Shown here in pieces: positions 24,119-34,899 of a stretch of 64,000 nucleotides of DNA. Under the pieces are notes generated by a model. The model saw only the letters and a list, made by a program, of their open reading frames with translations. It did no database searches and was not told the origin of the DNA. Positions within the stretch are counted from its first letter, which is position 1. Each line of letters opens with the position of its first letter. The DNA is from Buxus sempervirens (Eukaryota; Streptophyta; Magnoliopsida; Buxales; Buxaceae), in NCBI GenBank assembly GCA_947561395.2, contig OX387184.1, forward strand, positions 20,547,687 through 20,611,686, given 5' to 3'. The translations under genes and the position numbers were made by a program.

Positions 24119-24268
24119 CTGTGTGTATCTGGCAACTCAGGCCGGATACACAGAGTCTGCAGGTGATCCGGCCAGAGTGGCCGGATACACAGGGATTATA
24201 AGTGATCCGGCCTCCGTGGCCGGACACACACAGTCTACAGGTGATCCGGCCTGAGTTGCCGGATCACC
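24119..24268. repeat. Downstream hairpin set of LTR I (GATCCGG/CCGG)
   Basis: Inverted repeats with arms like GTGATCCGG, GTGTATCTGG and GGCCGGATACAC. The set lies downstream of the TATA box in the sense direction. Equivalent sequence is at 39439-39508 in LTR K. Confidence 0.8.
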
Positions 24269-25661
24269 TCAAGATGGTCTTTTTTTGGATTTCTGGCACT
24301 GGGGTTGGGTTTTTAGGCTCCTAGGGATGTTCTGGGGGTCGTGTGGGCTCCTGTGTGAGCCCACGATGGTCGAGGGAAGCAGAAGACCACACTTTTGGTC
24401 TCTTATGGGGTTTTCACAACAAAGGGAGGAGGTAGGATGAGGGAGATGGTTCTCTCCCACTTCTGCCTCATGCAAGGACTAAACAGGGACCAAGGAGCCC
24501 CTGTTTTGGCTTCTGATTTCGCACAAGATAGCAAGCTCCATATGGGCGAAGAATAAAAACAAAACAAGGATTGGTAGCATGCTTAGAGCCTAAACACTCA
24601 ACATACACATTTCCATATACCATGCACGTACATCAGCAATTTATGCATCTAGCTCATGTTAAAGGACGATAGTGAAACCCTTAAAGCGATCTAGCATGAT
24701 CCTAGAGTAGGGAACCCAAGCATGCATTCGAAAGATACCCTAAACCAACATGATGTACACTAGCACTTGCAAAATACATGCTGCAGATACACATGGCAGC
24801 ACCTAAAAAAGGGGGTAAGCATGCTACATATGGGCTGGAAATAATGGAAAATGGGGTGGGGGAGCATGGCCGTGGGATCACACACACACACCTACACTAT
24901 CATGAAGATGCATACTCACATGCTCAAGCTTCAAAACATGGAAGATGGGGGGGCATACAAACATTCAAAGAAGCAACCAAACAAAGATAACAAGAATGAG
25001 AAAAAAGAAGCAACTCCAAGAAAGGAAATGTGGGGGATAATATGGGATACAAAAGAGGTATGATAAGAGGAACACTCTCCTCTTTTAATGGGGGAAACCA
25101 ATGTAAAAAAAACAGAAAAATATAGCAACTTATCACAGCCTTTAGACCCCTTTTTTTTATCAACCAAAAACCTCCTCTTCCTCACTCAAGACCACACTTG
25201 GTCTCCCTTATCTTTAAGGACCCTCATGCCATGAAAACCAAAACAAAATACATACAAACCCTTTGGAACAAATTGATTTGGGGCACGGGAGAACCGAACT
25301 CATGAAAGACCAAGAAATGCACTCATTCTTATATATTTGACGTAAAACATAATGAGAAGCAATACCTTGAGGTTGGAATCCTATTTGGGGATGTGTTTGA
25401 GTCTCCTTGAGACAAATGAGGTGGCTGGAGCTCCTCCTTTTGCCACCAACCGCAGCTAGTCTCCTCTTGCTTGGATGGAAAATGAAGAGGAAGAAGAGAA
25501 GAGGAAGTGGAAGAGCTCAAAGAGATGCTTCAATGGGTTTTTGGGAGAGAGATGGGAGCTTTGGAGAAGAAAAATGGTGGGAGCAAAAGCTTGCTCAAAG
25601 AAGTGAGAGAGGAACCTCAAACAAAAAATGAGCCGACCCCCCTTTGTGCTAGGTATTTTTC

Positions 25662-25669
25662 TTTTTATA
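25662..25669 (-). promoter_or_regulatory. TATA box of LTR I
   Basis: TATAAAAA on the minus strand, immediately downstream (sense direction) of the palindromes at 25752-25851. Confidence 0.55.
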
Positions 25670-25751
25670 AGCCTTGACTAAAATGCAATTATTCTTGCAT
25701 TTCAACACCAAAACCCTAATCCTTTCATTTCATGCCACCTTTTTAAAACAT

Positions 25752-25851
25752 AAGCAATGATTATGAATCATTGCTTTCTTTTCTTAGCCTCCAAGTAAAC
25801 TTGGAGGCTAAGTTTGCTTGGACGAATTCTCCACATGGAGAATTCGTCCAA
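25752..25851. repeat. Three perfect palindromes upstream of the LTR I TATA box
   Basis: Three hairpins lie end to end: 25752-25776 (11-bp arms starting AAGCAATGATT), 25783-25812 (13-bp arms starting CTTAGCCTCCAAG) and 25818-25851 (15-bp arms starting TTGGACGAATTCTCC). All arms are perfect and loops are 3-4 bases. Confidence 0.92.
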
Positions 25852-25959
25852 CCATTTATATTTATTTTTTTTATTTTTCTTTTTTTCTTTATGTACTTAA
25901 TTCATTTGCCTTTTCTTTACTATTTGCCACGTGTGCAGTTTTTTCAGAAACTTTGACTG

Positions 25960-26640
25960 CCCACAACTCGCTCGTCTGATATCCAATTTTGGTAAACTTA
26001 GTGGCGTTGGAATCAGTGCGAGATTCCCTATCCACTGAATTTCAGTTTAGCAGCAAACTCGAGTTTTTTAACAGCAGTGCCGAGCCGCGTCCGGGAGCCG
26101 ATTTTGCTCATATTTCCTTATCCGGGACACCGATTCCAACAAACTCAGTTGCATTGGAACCGTGTCGAGATTCTCTGTCCAATGGCCTAGGGGTAGGCCT
26201 CTGGATCGGATTTTAGCAGAAAGTCAAATTTTGGCTCTGCTCAAGTTTGACCGCCCGCAGAACCTTCATCCGGACTCCGATTCCTGCAAACTCAGTTGCG
26301 TTGGAACCGTGTCGAGATTCTCTATCCAATGATATAAAGCAAGGTCTCTGGATCGGATTTTAGCAGAAAGTCAACTTTTGGCTCTGCTCAAGTTTGACCG
26401 CCCGCAGAACCTTCATCCGGACTCCGATTCCTGCAAACTCAGTTGCGTTGGAACCGTGTCGAGATTCTCTATCCAATGGCATAGATCATGATATTTGGTA
26501 CGGAATTCGAGGAAAAGTCAACTCTCGGCTTTCCCTTAAGTTTGACCGCCCTTAGATCCCTCATCCGGATTCCGATTCCTGCAAACCCAATTGCGCTGGA
26601 ATCATGCCGGGATTCTCTATCCAATGGCATAGATCAAGGT
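25960..26640 (-). repeat. Subrepeats of about 130 bp near the sense start of LTR I
   Basis: About five degenerate tandem copies contain ATCCGG, TTGCGTTGGAA, CGAGATTCTCTATCCAATG and AAAGTCAA. LTR K has about three copies (36870-37240) and J about two (36150-36400). Confidence 0.8.
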
Positions 26641-26756
26641 GGCCAAATTTTATCTGATTAAAAGGTCAACCTTCCACCCCTCAGGGTTTGACCTTTTAGT
26701 CGGGTTCTGCATTTCTGGCTTTTTTGGGAGCGCAAAAATGAGGTGCTTACAGGTAG

Positions 26757-27585
26757 CACCAGAGGATGTGGAGAAGACAGCATTCCGATCGAGATATGGC
26801 CACTTTGAGCTCTTAGTCATGCCCTTTGGGTTGACGAATGCCCCAGCTGCATTCATGGCCTTGATGAATCAGATATTCCACCCTTACTTGGATAGTTTTG
26901 TGGTAGTTTTTATCAATGACATATTGGTATACTCTCAGAGTGAGGAGGAGCATGGGAATCATTTGAGGATCGTATTGCAGACTCTTAGGGAGCACCAGTT
27001 GTATGCCAAATACAGCAAGTGTCAGTTTTGGCTGCAACAAAATCCTTTCTTGGACACATTATTTCTGGAGAAGGCCTTTCAGTGGACCCAAGTAAAGTCC
27101 AAGCAGTGTCAGATTGGCCTAGACCGAGCAATGTTTCAGAAGTCCGCAGTTTTCTCGGTTTGGCTGGATATTATAGGAGGTTTATAGAGGGATTTTCCAA
27201 GATTGCAGCTCCTTTGTCCCACTTAACCAAGAAGGCAATAAAATTTGTGTGGGATGAAAAATGTGAGCAAAGCTTCCAAGAATTGAAGCAAAGACTGACT
27301 TCGGCTCCAGTCTTGATTATTCCCTCTGAAAATGAATGATTTACCATTTACTGTGATGCATCTAGAGTTGGACTCGGATGTGTTCTCATGCAGCAAGGTC
27401 GGGTTGTATCTTATGCTTCTAGGTTGTTGAGACCACACGAGAAAAATTACCCTACTCACGACCTAGAGCTCGCTGCTATTGTGTTTGCCTTAAAGATTTG
27501 GAGGCACTATTTATTTGGGGCACAATTTGAAATTTACTCTGATCATAAAAGTTTGAGATATCTCTTCTCACAAAAGTTTGAGATA
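26757..27585 (+). pseudogene. Element A RT C-terminal part and RNase H
   Basis: Resumes RT in the same frame as 23074, with [12 protein letters not shown] and the polymerase box. The box reads FINDIL where FIDDIL is expected: codon 26915-26917 is AAT, so one catalytic Asp is Asn. A frameshift lies between about 27031 and 27046. The thumb/connection then gives [16 protein letters not shown] at 27337-27339 precedes RNase H, whose CDAS (27355), LELAAI and SDHKSL segments are visible. The frame then runs into a junction with 3' LTR sequence at about 27586. Integrase is absent. Confidence 0.93.
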
Positions 27586-27831
27586 TTTCTTTTGTTAGTA
27601 AAATGGGTTGGTAGTTGACCTTGTTCCAGACTTTATCGAGGATTTTATCTAGTATTGGGATGTCATGATTCTACATTTTGGTAAAGGTATTAATATTTGA
27701 CTTTGGATTTGCGTACTCTGATGTATTTGATCTTAGTCAGGATTTAGTTGTTGTATATTTTGGCTTACAAGGCTCACGTCTTGGGCTTGGATTTATCTTA
27801 TTAAGAATAAATCTGGGTCCGGGGCGTGACA
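27586..27831 (+). repeat. Truncated 3' LTR of element A
   Basis: These 246 bases are identical to 17286-17531 of the 5' LTR, ending GGGGCGTGACA before TSD TAAAT. The first roughly 2.8 kb of the 3' LTR is missing. Just upstream AAAAGTTTGAGATAT is present twice (27547-27561 and 27573-27587), a typical sign of repair-associated filler. Confidence 0.92.
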
Positions 27832-27974
27832 TAAATTTGTTTGATTATTTTGATTATCAGTTTTAGGTCTAGATGGTATAGCTCGGTGTGGATCCACATT
27901 TGTCAAGTTAAGAGCTAGGTAGTGGAATAGATTGATCTTTGCTAGTTGTAATACCTTGTTCGCGCACGCGTTTC

Positions 27975-28068
27975 CATCGTGTAGCTCGATGAGGCCTTTT
28001 CTGTATCTGGTTGGCTGCGGCTATATTAGGATAGTTCATGCCAACCCATTTCTGTATCTGAATGGGTT
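27975..28068 (+). repeat. Covarying hairpins, LTR B right part
   Basis: CATCG/CGATG at 27975-27991 with loop TGTAGCT, and AACCCATT/AATGGGTT at 28043-28068 enclosing TCTGTATCTG. They continue the LTR B array seen at 11975-12108, split by element A. Confidence 0.82.
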
Positions 28069-28800
28069 CACCCGCAATAAGTCGATGTCCGTGTAGCTCG
28101 GCTTCGCTCATAAGCCGGGAGGTGGCATAGTGAGTTTGGTTTTAAACTAGTTAAAGGCAATTTATTTCATGAGTCCAACATGGACTTATTTCTAATAAGT
28201 GCACATTTTGGTTTTCGATTATTCAGTGATTGTTAATGTAAAACCCCGAATTTTAACCTAATAAATAAATAAATAATAAATAAAAGAAAATATGAGTTAA
28301 GTGAAGATTTAGATGGTAAGTAATTCAAATAAGTCATAAGTTGTAAATAAAGAAAGAATTTTAATGAAATTAACCTAAAAGAGTAAAAAGAGTATTTTGG
28401 TAATTTTTAGAAAAGGGTAATTAATAATTAGATCCTTAAATAATAACTAGAATTAGAAAATAGAAGGAAATAATTTATTTTGACAATCTAGAAATTAAAA
28501 GAAATTAATAAAAAGCCTAAAAGTGGGACAAAGGGTAATTAGGAGATTTCACGTCTTAATTTGGGGAAAATAAGGTTTTAGGTGATAATAATGTTTAATT
28601 AAATGTTTTGCATGAAAATAGGTTATAAATAGGAGTTTAGATAATAAGAAACTTAATTAGTATTGTTTAAGTAGAAAAATAGAAGGTGGAGAAAAAGTAG
28701 GAATTAAATTAGAAGGATTAGGCTTTAACTAGACCATGGTTGGGTTAGCCCAAATTAAACTAGATAATTAGGGTTGGTTTAGGATTTCTAAAGCTCAGTA

Positions 28801-28810
28801 TAAATAGGAA
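28801..28810 (+). promoter_or_regulatory. TATA box of LTR E
   Basis: TATAAATAGG about 565 bases into the LTR, followed by a GA-rich leader. Confidence 0.65.
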
Positions 28811-30131
28811 ACTAAGGTTAGACAAGAGGGAATTTTCGTGGGTTCTTCTGGAGAGAAAAGAGGGAGAGAAAGGAAGGAGGTTTCTAATGGAGGTGTCTTA
28901 CCAGCCAGCATCAAAATATGATCGGGGAAAATCCGTACGGTGGATCGCCTTCAAATTTGGAGGTTTTGTTCATCACTGATGGAACTACATTGTGTACGGT
29001 GAAGATTTGAATTGAAAGAGTCTAGCTTGGTGAGTTTGGGAGCAAAAGTCAGGTCCAGAATTAGAAGTTTCAATGGAAGAAGGATTTAGCGTATAAGGCA
29101 AGTAGTAACCCTTGGAAAACGTGAGGAATTGCATGATTTCGTTTTCTGTGATTTAATATTGATTAAACGGATTAGTCGGAACAGTATTTACATGGAATCA
29201 AATAGGTTATATGTTATTGATTGGTATTCTTGAAGGATTTGTTGAAATAAAGAAGAAAACTTGGTTTAATCATGAAAATAATTATAGGATGGTATTCAAT
29301 TAAGAAGAATTAATCTAAAGGGCTTTAGGAATGTTTTAGAATGTTATTAGATTAATTTAGACCAAAGAACCATATGGCAAAGGCATAAAAATCCGAACTT
29401 TAGAAATCTGGAAATTTCTGTTTAATTTTGCACGAGCACCTAGGATCGCCCAGCCCTGTAGAGGTAGGCGCTCTGTTCAGATTTTGCAGATTTTGGGAAT
29501 TTTGTAATAGGAATAATTATCCAATAAATTTTCTGATTAGTTAAGCATGTTAGCATCTTTATAAGGACCTAATTAGGCTATAAAAATTATAAAATTAATT
29601 TGGAAATATTAAGCAATAAATTGAAGGTTATAATGAAAGGATTGTTTATAAAAGAGTCAAAGGGTATGGATATTGCTAGAAATAATACTACTGAAATTTA
29701 TAGTTTATAAACATCTTTTAAACTTTATTCTAGGTCTGTAGAACATGCTGGAAAAATAAAATACTGAAAATTCAAATAGAAACTAGCTTAGGTGCTAAGG
29801 TAGGAAATTGGATTCTAATAAAAGGGATTAATAAAGAAAACTCTAAGTAAGATTGGATTTACTTTATTTTGAGCTTTAAATAGGAATATTGGCTACTGGA
29901 ATTGCATAAACTCAGATTTTATCGGATTTATGATACTTGAGTTTTATTTTGAATATAATTGGAAGAATTGCATATGTTATTCTGAAAATGCCTATAATTG
30001 GATTTGTTATGATTGAATCATGATTTTCACATGGAATAGAATACTTGGGTATGGATTGGTATGTGGTATGATGTTGTTCTCTTTAATTTTACGGTTGGGT
30101 GATACGGCTTCTGTGGTTGAGTTGATACCAA

Positions 30132-30192
30132 CTTTTACGGCAGAGATGGGTAATCCTCTGTGTAGAGATGTGTAATCCTTTACGGGTAAAAG
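30132..30192 (+). repeat. Branched hairpin in LTR E
   Basis: An outer stem CTTTTAC (30132-30138) pairs with GTAAAAG (30186-30192). It encloses CAGAG/CTCTG (30141-30160) and TAGAG/CTTTA (30163-30182), whose loops are ATGGGTAATC and ATGTGTAATC. The second inner stem has one G-U pair on the sense strand. Confidence 0.75.
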
Positions 30193-31666
30193 TGTGTATG
30201 CCTCCTACATTAGCGTGTCCTCCCGTATGTGGTTTTATCGTGGTTTGTGTTAGTGGGCTTAGCTGTATATGGATCCATAGTTTTGGCTGGTTAGCTAAGT
30301 GGTATTTAGTTTGGGTTGAGTTACTCCTATATGCGAGCGCGCTTCCCTTTGCAAGTTAGTTTGCTCTGGGAATGTCCTATGTCTGGACGGACACCCCGGT
30401 GAGCCGCAGGTGATTCCCTGTACATGTGGATAAGCGACCACACTCCATGTATTGATTCTGGTGCTGCATGCTGGTGGTACGTCCAACTCTGCAGGGTTCG
30501 TGTGCAATAAGTCGGTGACTACGGCTCTTGCCTAAGCTGCGCTGCATGGGGCTGGAGTATCATTAAGTAGCACTGCCCCTAAGCCGCACAGTGGAATAGC
30601 AGTTAGTCGAGTGTCATCTCAAATACTTATCATCTTTGTGAGTCCTGCAATGGCACGTGTTTTATCGCCTTATTTGTAATGGTCCTGAATAACTGGGATT
30701 TCTCGTCTTATCGTTGATTAATCGAATACCTCATGACTATTGCTTACATTGGACTGTTTCAAATTGCATGCACCTGCTACTTGCTGAGATGTAAATCTCA
30801 CTCCGTTTTCCCCTATTTTTCAGGTTGCTTGGAGAGATCACGAAGATGGGGTTTTAATTTGATGGGTAGAATTGTAATTGGTATTAAGGTCACATGTTGA
30901 TTAAATAAACTTTTTGTAAACTGAATTGATATTATTGAATAAAGAATTGTTTTTATTGGCCACCATAACTCTGATGTAATTAATTAGTAGTTTTTAAAAT
31001 TATTGTGAATCTTGGTTTGTATCTGACCCCAGCTTCGTGGTAACACCTCGAGTTTGGTTGTTGAACCGGACTTGGGTTGTTACAATAGTGAACCGGGTTC
31101 AGGTTGGATGCCGGATTGCACTGACCCGGGTTCGGGGCGTTACAGTTAAGATATTCCTTTATCAGTATATGTTGGTTTCGGATTATTCGGCTTAACCGAT
31201 AAGGTTGGATGTTGTTATTAATGCATGGTTATTTCAGGAGCATGTTTGAAAACTGTTAATAAATGTTTTTATGCATGCATGTGCTACCTGCTGATATATT
31301 CGCATCTCATTCTGTTTGTTTTGTTTTGTTTTTCAGATCCCGGTGAGGACGATATCCGTGGGGTTAAGCCAGTTGCGGATTACCCCGAGTATAGGGGAGA
31401 GGATTATTTTGTTGAGTGACATTTGAGAGATATCCTTAGTTGTTGATTTCTTTTGATATAGTGAGTAAACTTTGAATTGTAATTCTTCCTTTAATTGTGG
31501 ATTGGTGATTGGATTATTGACGAACTCTGATATTGTTGTTGATGTTAATAAAATGAAATTTCATGTCTTTTACATTCTGATATAGATCCTGCGGTTGTAT
31601 TATCTAACACCTCGGGTACGAGTTACGGTTCCGATACGTAACCCGGATCCGGGGCGTTACATCTAT

Positions 31667-32170
31667 CGTGCTTCTAATTCTCTATCTTGTATCCCCGATT
31701 ATCTCAATTTAGTAGGGAATTAGGTAACTTCAAAAATAGCCTATAAGCTAATTCTACGGAATTAGCTTTCAATTCAAATTCCAAATTCCAAAAGTTTAAC
31801 CAATCATAAGAATTGGAATTGGGAACCCAATTCCAATTCCAATTCGTACCCCAATTCCACCCCCCCCCCCCCCCCCCCCCCCCCATATGTTAAGTTTTTA
31901 AGTCAAAAGTTTTAAGGATTTTATCATTTTAAAAATTTTAGGGTTTTATCCTTCTAAATATAAAGATGACATTCCATATTTTAAGTTTTTAAATCAAAAT
32001 TTTAACGGATTTTAGGGTTTTTATCCTTTTAAATATGAAGATGACATTCCTTATTGTTTCATATTTTAATTTTTGAAATCACAAGTTTTAAGGATTTTAT
32101 CCTTTTAAAAATAAAAAGAAATTTCGGATTTTATCCTTTTAGAATGAGTTGGGGTTGGTTCGGGATGACG
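31667..32170. other. Segment between LTRs B and L with 25-base C tract
   Basis: Contains AATTCC-rich sequence, a run of 25 C at 31860-31884, then T-rich repeats related to 1738-1905. The long homopolymer may be miscounted in assembly. No coding region seen. Confidence 0.6.
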
Positions 32171-32511
32171 TGTCGTGTAAGACCCGGGAATTTTAAGAAG
32201 TTTCAATTAAGAATAAACAAAGATTAAAGGAGTTAAAAGTGGTTAAAGGATTTAATTAGAGTAATTAACTCCAATTGGTTTGATTGGGTTGGGTTGGTTG
32301 TTTGGGTTTTGGTTTTACTTTAAATGAATAAAATGGCTTGGGTTTGGTTTAATTGGATTCGGGTCATTAAATTGGTTCAGCTAGTTTAAGAGCAGTATCA
32401 AATTTATTTGATGTTTAAGAGAACCCACGGGTTCTTTGTTTTGACAGACAGTGAGAAGAGAAAGGAAAACCCGCAGACACTACAAAAAAGTGAAGAATTA
32501 GCGACACACTT

Positions 32512-32869
32512 TTAGCGGCGGTAAGAATATTCCGCCGCGAAAAGGGTAATTACCGGCGGTCATCATGGTTTCCGCCACTGAAAATTAATACCGGTGCAAA
32601 AATCGTATGGCGCTAATTTTTTGCGCGCGAATAATCTTTAGCAGCGGTATTTACCGCCGCGATATCAAGTTTTAGGGGCGGTAACATAGATACCGCAGGT
32701 AATAAGTTGGCGGGAACTCCCGCCAAAAGAGAATCCTTTACCGGCGGTATGTGGCTGACGGTAATTATACTTTTTGGCGGCGGTACCATGGTACCGCCGC
32801 TAAAAGTTGTCGTTTGGGTGACGGTAATCATATTATTAGCGGCGGTAACTTTGTACCGCCGCTAAAAGT
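32512..32869. repeat. CACTA 5' subterminal repeats
   Basis: Multiple copies of AGCGGCGGTA and its inverse TACCGCCGCTA. Palindromes include 32778-32803 around GGTACCATGGTACC and a pair at 32841-32867. In En/Spm the subterminal repeats bind TnpA. Confidence 0.9.
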
Positions 32870-32934
32870 CCATTCGAGTAAAATCCCTAATTTGAACTCT
32901 GTTTCCCTGTTTCATCTCTTCCGCGAAAATTTGA

Positions 32935-33560
32935 TTTTTGCTGTCGCTGTCGCGTTGCCGTTGCCGTTGCTCGTCGCCGTCACCGTCGCTCGTCGCCGTC
33001 GCAGTCACCGTCGCTCGTCTCCGTCGCCGTCACCCGCGCCCTCACCGTCGCCGTCGCCCATTGCCGTGGCCACCTGTGGTTGCTCGTTGCCTCCTGCCGG
33101 CGAATATTCCGTCACCGTGGTTCATTGACATCGCAGTTGCCGGAGCCCGGTGCCCATTGCCGTCGCCATTTGCTGTCACCGTCGCCACCGTTGCTGTCAT
33201 TGGAAGTATCCATTGCTGGTCGCGATTGCTCGTTGCCTCCTGCCGTCGCCGGAGCCCATTGCCGTCGCCGTCGCCATCTCCATTGCTCGTTGCCTCCGGC
33301 CAGTATCACTGCCTTGCTCATCAAGGGTTTTGCCTTCACGTTCTTCGTCAACTCCGGTAAGCCATGTCCGGCCTCGGTGATTCATTTTTTTGTCGCAGTC
33401 CTGTCTTCTTATTGTTTTCGTTTCTACTCGATCCATGATTGTCATGTGCTGCGCCGTCGCACTTTCCGACGCCATCGCCGTTGCTCATCGTTGTCGCAGT
33501 TTTTGACAACACCGTTGCTCGTCGCCTCCGGTATCGCTGCTCACGTCCTTCATCAACTCA
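32935..33560. other. GC-rich low-complexity region next to the CACTA 5' end
   Basis: GCCGTC/GTCGCC-like repeats with long ORFs in several frames on both strands, none with family motifs. A downstream unit resembling TTCTTCGTCAACTCCGGTAAGCC occurs twice (about 33341 and 33551), with GTAAG and GTAAA splice-donor-like sites. It may be untranslated leader or captured sequence; function unknown. Confidence 0.5.
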
Positions 33561-34790
33561 GGTAAACCATGTCGTTAGTGATGTGCTCTATGTTCCTAAT
33601 AACATGATTTCTATTGGCAATAACCTGTTTAGAGATGATATCTGATTTCCATTGGCAATAACCTATTTTGATTCTCTATGACTGCCATGATTCTGAATAT
33701 TGTCAATTTGTGATAACAAGAGGCTATGCTAGATTCCAGTATGTAGATAGGCTGCCTCCCTGCATTTTTAGTTTGTGAATGTTCGTTCTGGAGAAGTTAG
33801 AGGTCGAGTAGATGATGAATTTGAGACTTTGTACAATTCTTTCTTCAGTCGCCTTGAGTTTGAGGGCTTAGCCCATTCTTATAAATACAGGCGTTATATA
33901 GCCGTTTTTCCGAAAATTTAGGATTAGAATATAACTGTTTTGGTCTTTGTATATATGAAATTGGGTTTCTAGTTAAGGTAGTTAGTAAAAATTCCATTGA
34001 TGTATGAAATTAGAAAAGAAAAAACTCTAGGTAATTTTGATTCTATTAATAGTATACTGTGCGCACCTAAATCTAGATCGCACACGGGGCGCACGTGGTG
34101 TTCGTGCGTGCCTCGGGACTTCCGGAGTCGCCACTGCCTGAGAGGTGCAGGCAGACACGGTGTTTGCCCTATACGGGTCTAAGTCTGGTCTGCGGCTTTT
34201 CAGAGTTCTAGCTAAGTCCTCGGTTACGTCCGGGGAAGTCCAAAGACACCCCGGCCCACCCCGTCGGTTTGACGGGTCCCTCGGGTCTCCCTGATTTTTT
34301 GAGTCAATCTCACCCTTCCTAGGCCAGCATGCTGCTCTATTTGGTCTGGTGGGACCCTCTGGAGGTGTGGGTCCCTTTTACTTTGATTTTATCTTTTTTA
34401 TTTATCTAAGTGAAATGGGTCGGACCCGGGTCCCGTTGGAAGACCCGTGGGCTGCCATGGTTGGGCCTTAGGCCCAGTAGGGTTATTGGGTAACCCTTTT
34501 TGGTTATTTAAATTTTATTCATTTACATTTTTTATTTGGGCTTGGATTTGGCCCATTAGCCAAAGGTCAAGGGGCCTGGGCCTGTTTATTGAAAACAGGC
34601 CTGTTATAGGCCAGTCAAAAGTGGGCCACTCAAGTGGGCCCAGGGGGTCTTGGTGGGCCCTTCTAGGCCCACAGTCCAAAAGTGGGCTAAAAATAGCCCA
34701 AGCAATATATGGAATTAGGTCAAGTTGGTTCGGGTCGGAACAGATCCAACCGGGCCGGAAAATTATGTTTTTTACATTATTTTTACATCT

Positions 34791-34899
34791 GCCCGTAGTT
34801 GTTATACGGGCTGGCCTTGTCCGTAAATGCAACACGGTTCAGGCCTGCCCGAATAGGAAATACGGGCATGCCTAGACCGTAATGCTTCTACGGGTGTCG
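34791..34899. repeat. Downstream hairpin set of LTR J
   Basis: Inverted pairs of GCCCGTA and TACGGGC plus degenerate forms (TCCGTA, ACCGTA). Same word as the upstream set at 35736-35951 in this LTR. Confidence 0.75.

Larger units (their letters stand above)
23075..26751 (-). mobile_element. Solo LTR I (Tat-like), nested in RT
   Basis: The plus strand begins TGTGCGCGCG and ends GTGCTTACA; sense is minus, starting TGTAAGCACCTC. Duplications GGTAG at 23070-23074 and 26752-26756. It is 3677 bp and the same family as LTR K, which lies in the opposite orientation. It contains a near-copy of the primer-site start (TGGCGACTCC on minus, 23110-23119), GGCC-rich hairpins (23428 and 23957), a hairpin set (24119-24268), a TATA box (25662-25669), palindromes upstream of it (25752-25851) and about five 130-bp subrepeats (25960-26640). 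Confidence 0.95.
12139..27831 (+). mobile_element. Ty3/gypsy element A (Tekay/Del-like), decayed and nested
   Basis: Flanked by TAAAT at 12134-12138 and 27832-27836. Order: 5' LTR (12139-17531), primer site (17541), gag, protease, RT, RNase H, then directly a 246-bp stub of the 3' LTR. Integrase, any chromodomain, the polypurine tract and about 2.8 kb of the 3' LTR are deleted. Solo LTRs C, H and I interrupt it; without them it is about 6.3 kb. Gag-protease-RT order, long LTRs and a Met-type primer site suggest a chromovirus of the Tekay/Del type, but the chromodomain that would prove it is gone. Several coding lesions make it non-autonomous. Confidence 0.9.
28237..31144 (+). mobile_element. 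Solo LTR E (Ty3/gypsy), nested in LTR B
   Basis: Starts TGTAAAACCCCG and ends GGGGCGTTACA, with duplications GTTAA at 28232-28236 and 31145-31149. It is 2908 bp, the same family as H. Contents: TATA box (28801), an imperfect inverted repeat GAGCACCTA/TAGGCGCTC (29434-29473), and a branched hairpin (30132-30192). An alternative end at 31084 (GTTGTTACA) was considered; only 31144 gives a matching duplication. Confidence 0.93.
6019..31661 (+). mobile_element. Solo LTR B (Ty3/gypsy), split by nested insertions
   Basis: Starts TGTAAAATCCC at 6019 and ends GGGGCGTTACA at 31661, with duplications TCTAT at 6014-6018 and 31662-31666. Its own sequence is 6019-7243, 10207-12138, 27837-28236 and 31150-31661, about 4.07 kb. 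D, A and E lie between these pieces, each with its own duplication. It resembles the LTR of element A: a hairpin array with TGTATCT loops, an AATAAGTCGATGTCC block and a GGATCCGGGGCG end. It carries no coding region. Confidence 0.9.

Noticed and set aside
31081-31084. Earlier end for LTR E at GTTGTTACA
   Set aside because: No matching target duplication; the end at 31144 gives GTTAA on both sides.
1908-31884. One large Harbinger element carrying the whole F/B nest
   Set aside because: Only the left end looks convincing; the right end lacks a clean inverted repeat and target duplication, so it is kept as a low-confidence fragment.
31860-31884. C tract as functional G-quadruplex site
   Set aside because: A 25-base homopolymer could be an assembly or sequencing artefact; no supporting context.
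33080-33565. Long ORFs in the GC-rich block
   Set aside because: Overlapping ORFs in several frames on both strands arise from GTC/GCC-like low complexity; no family motif.
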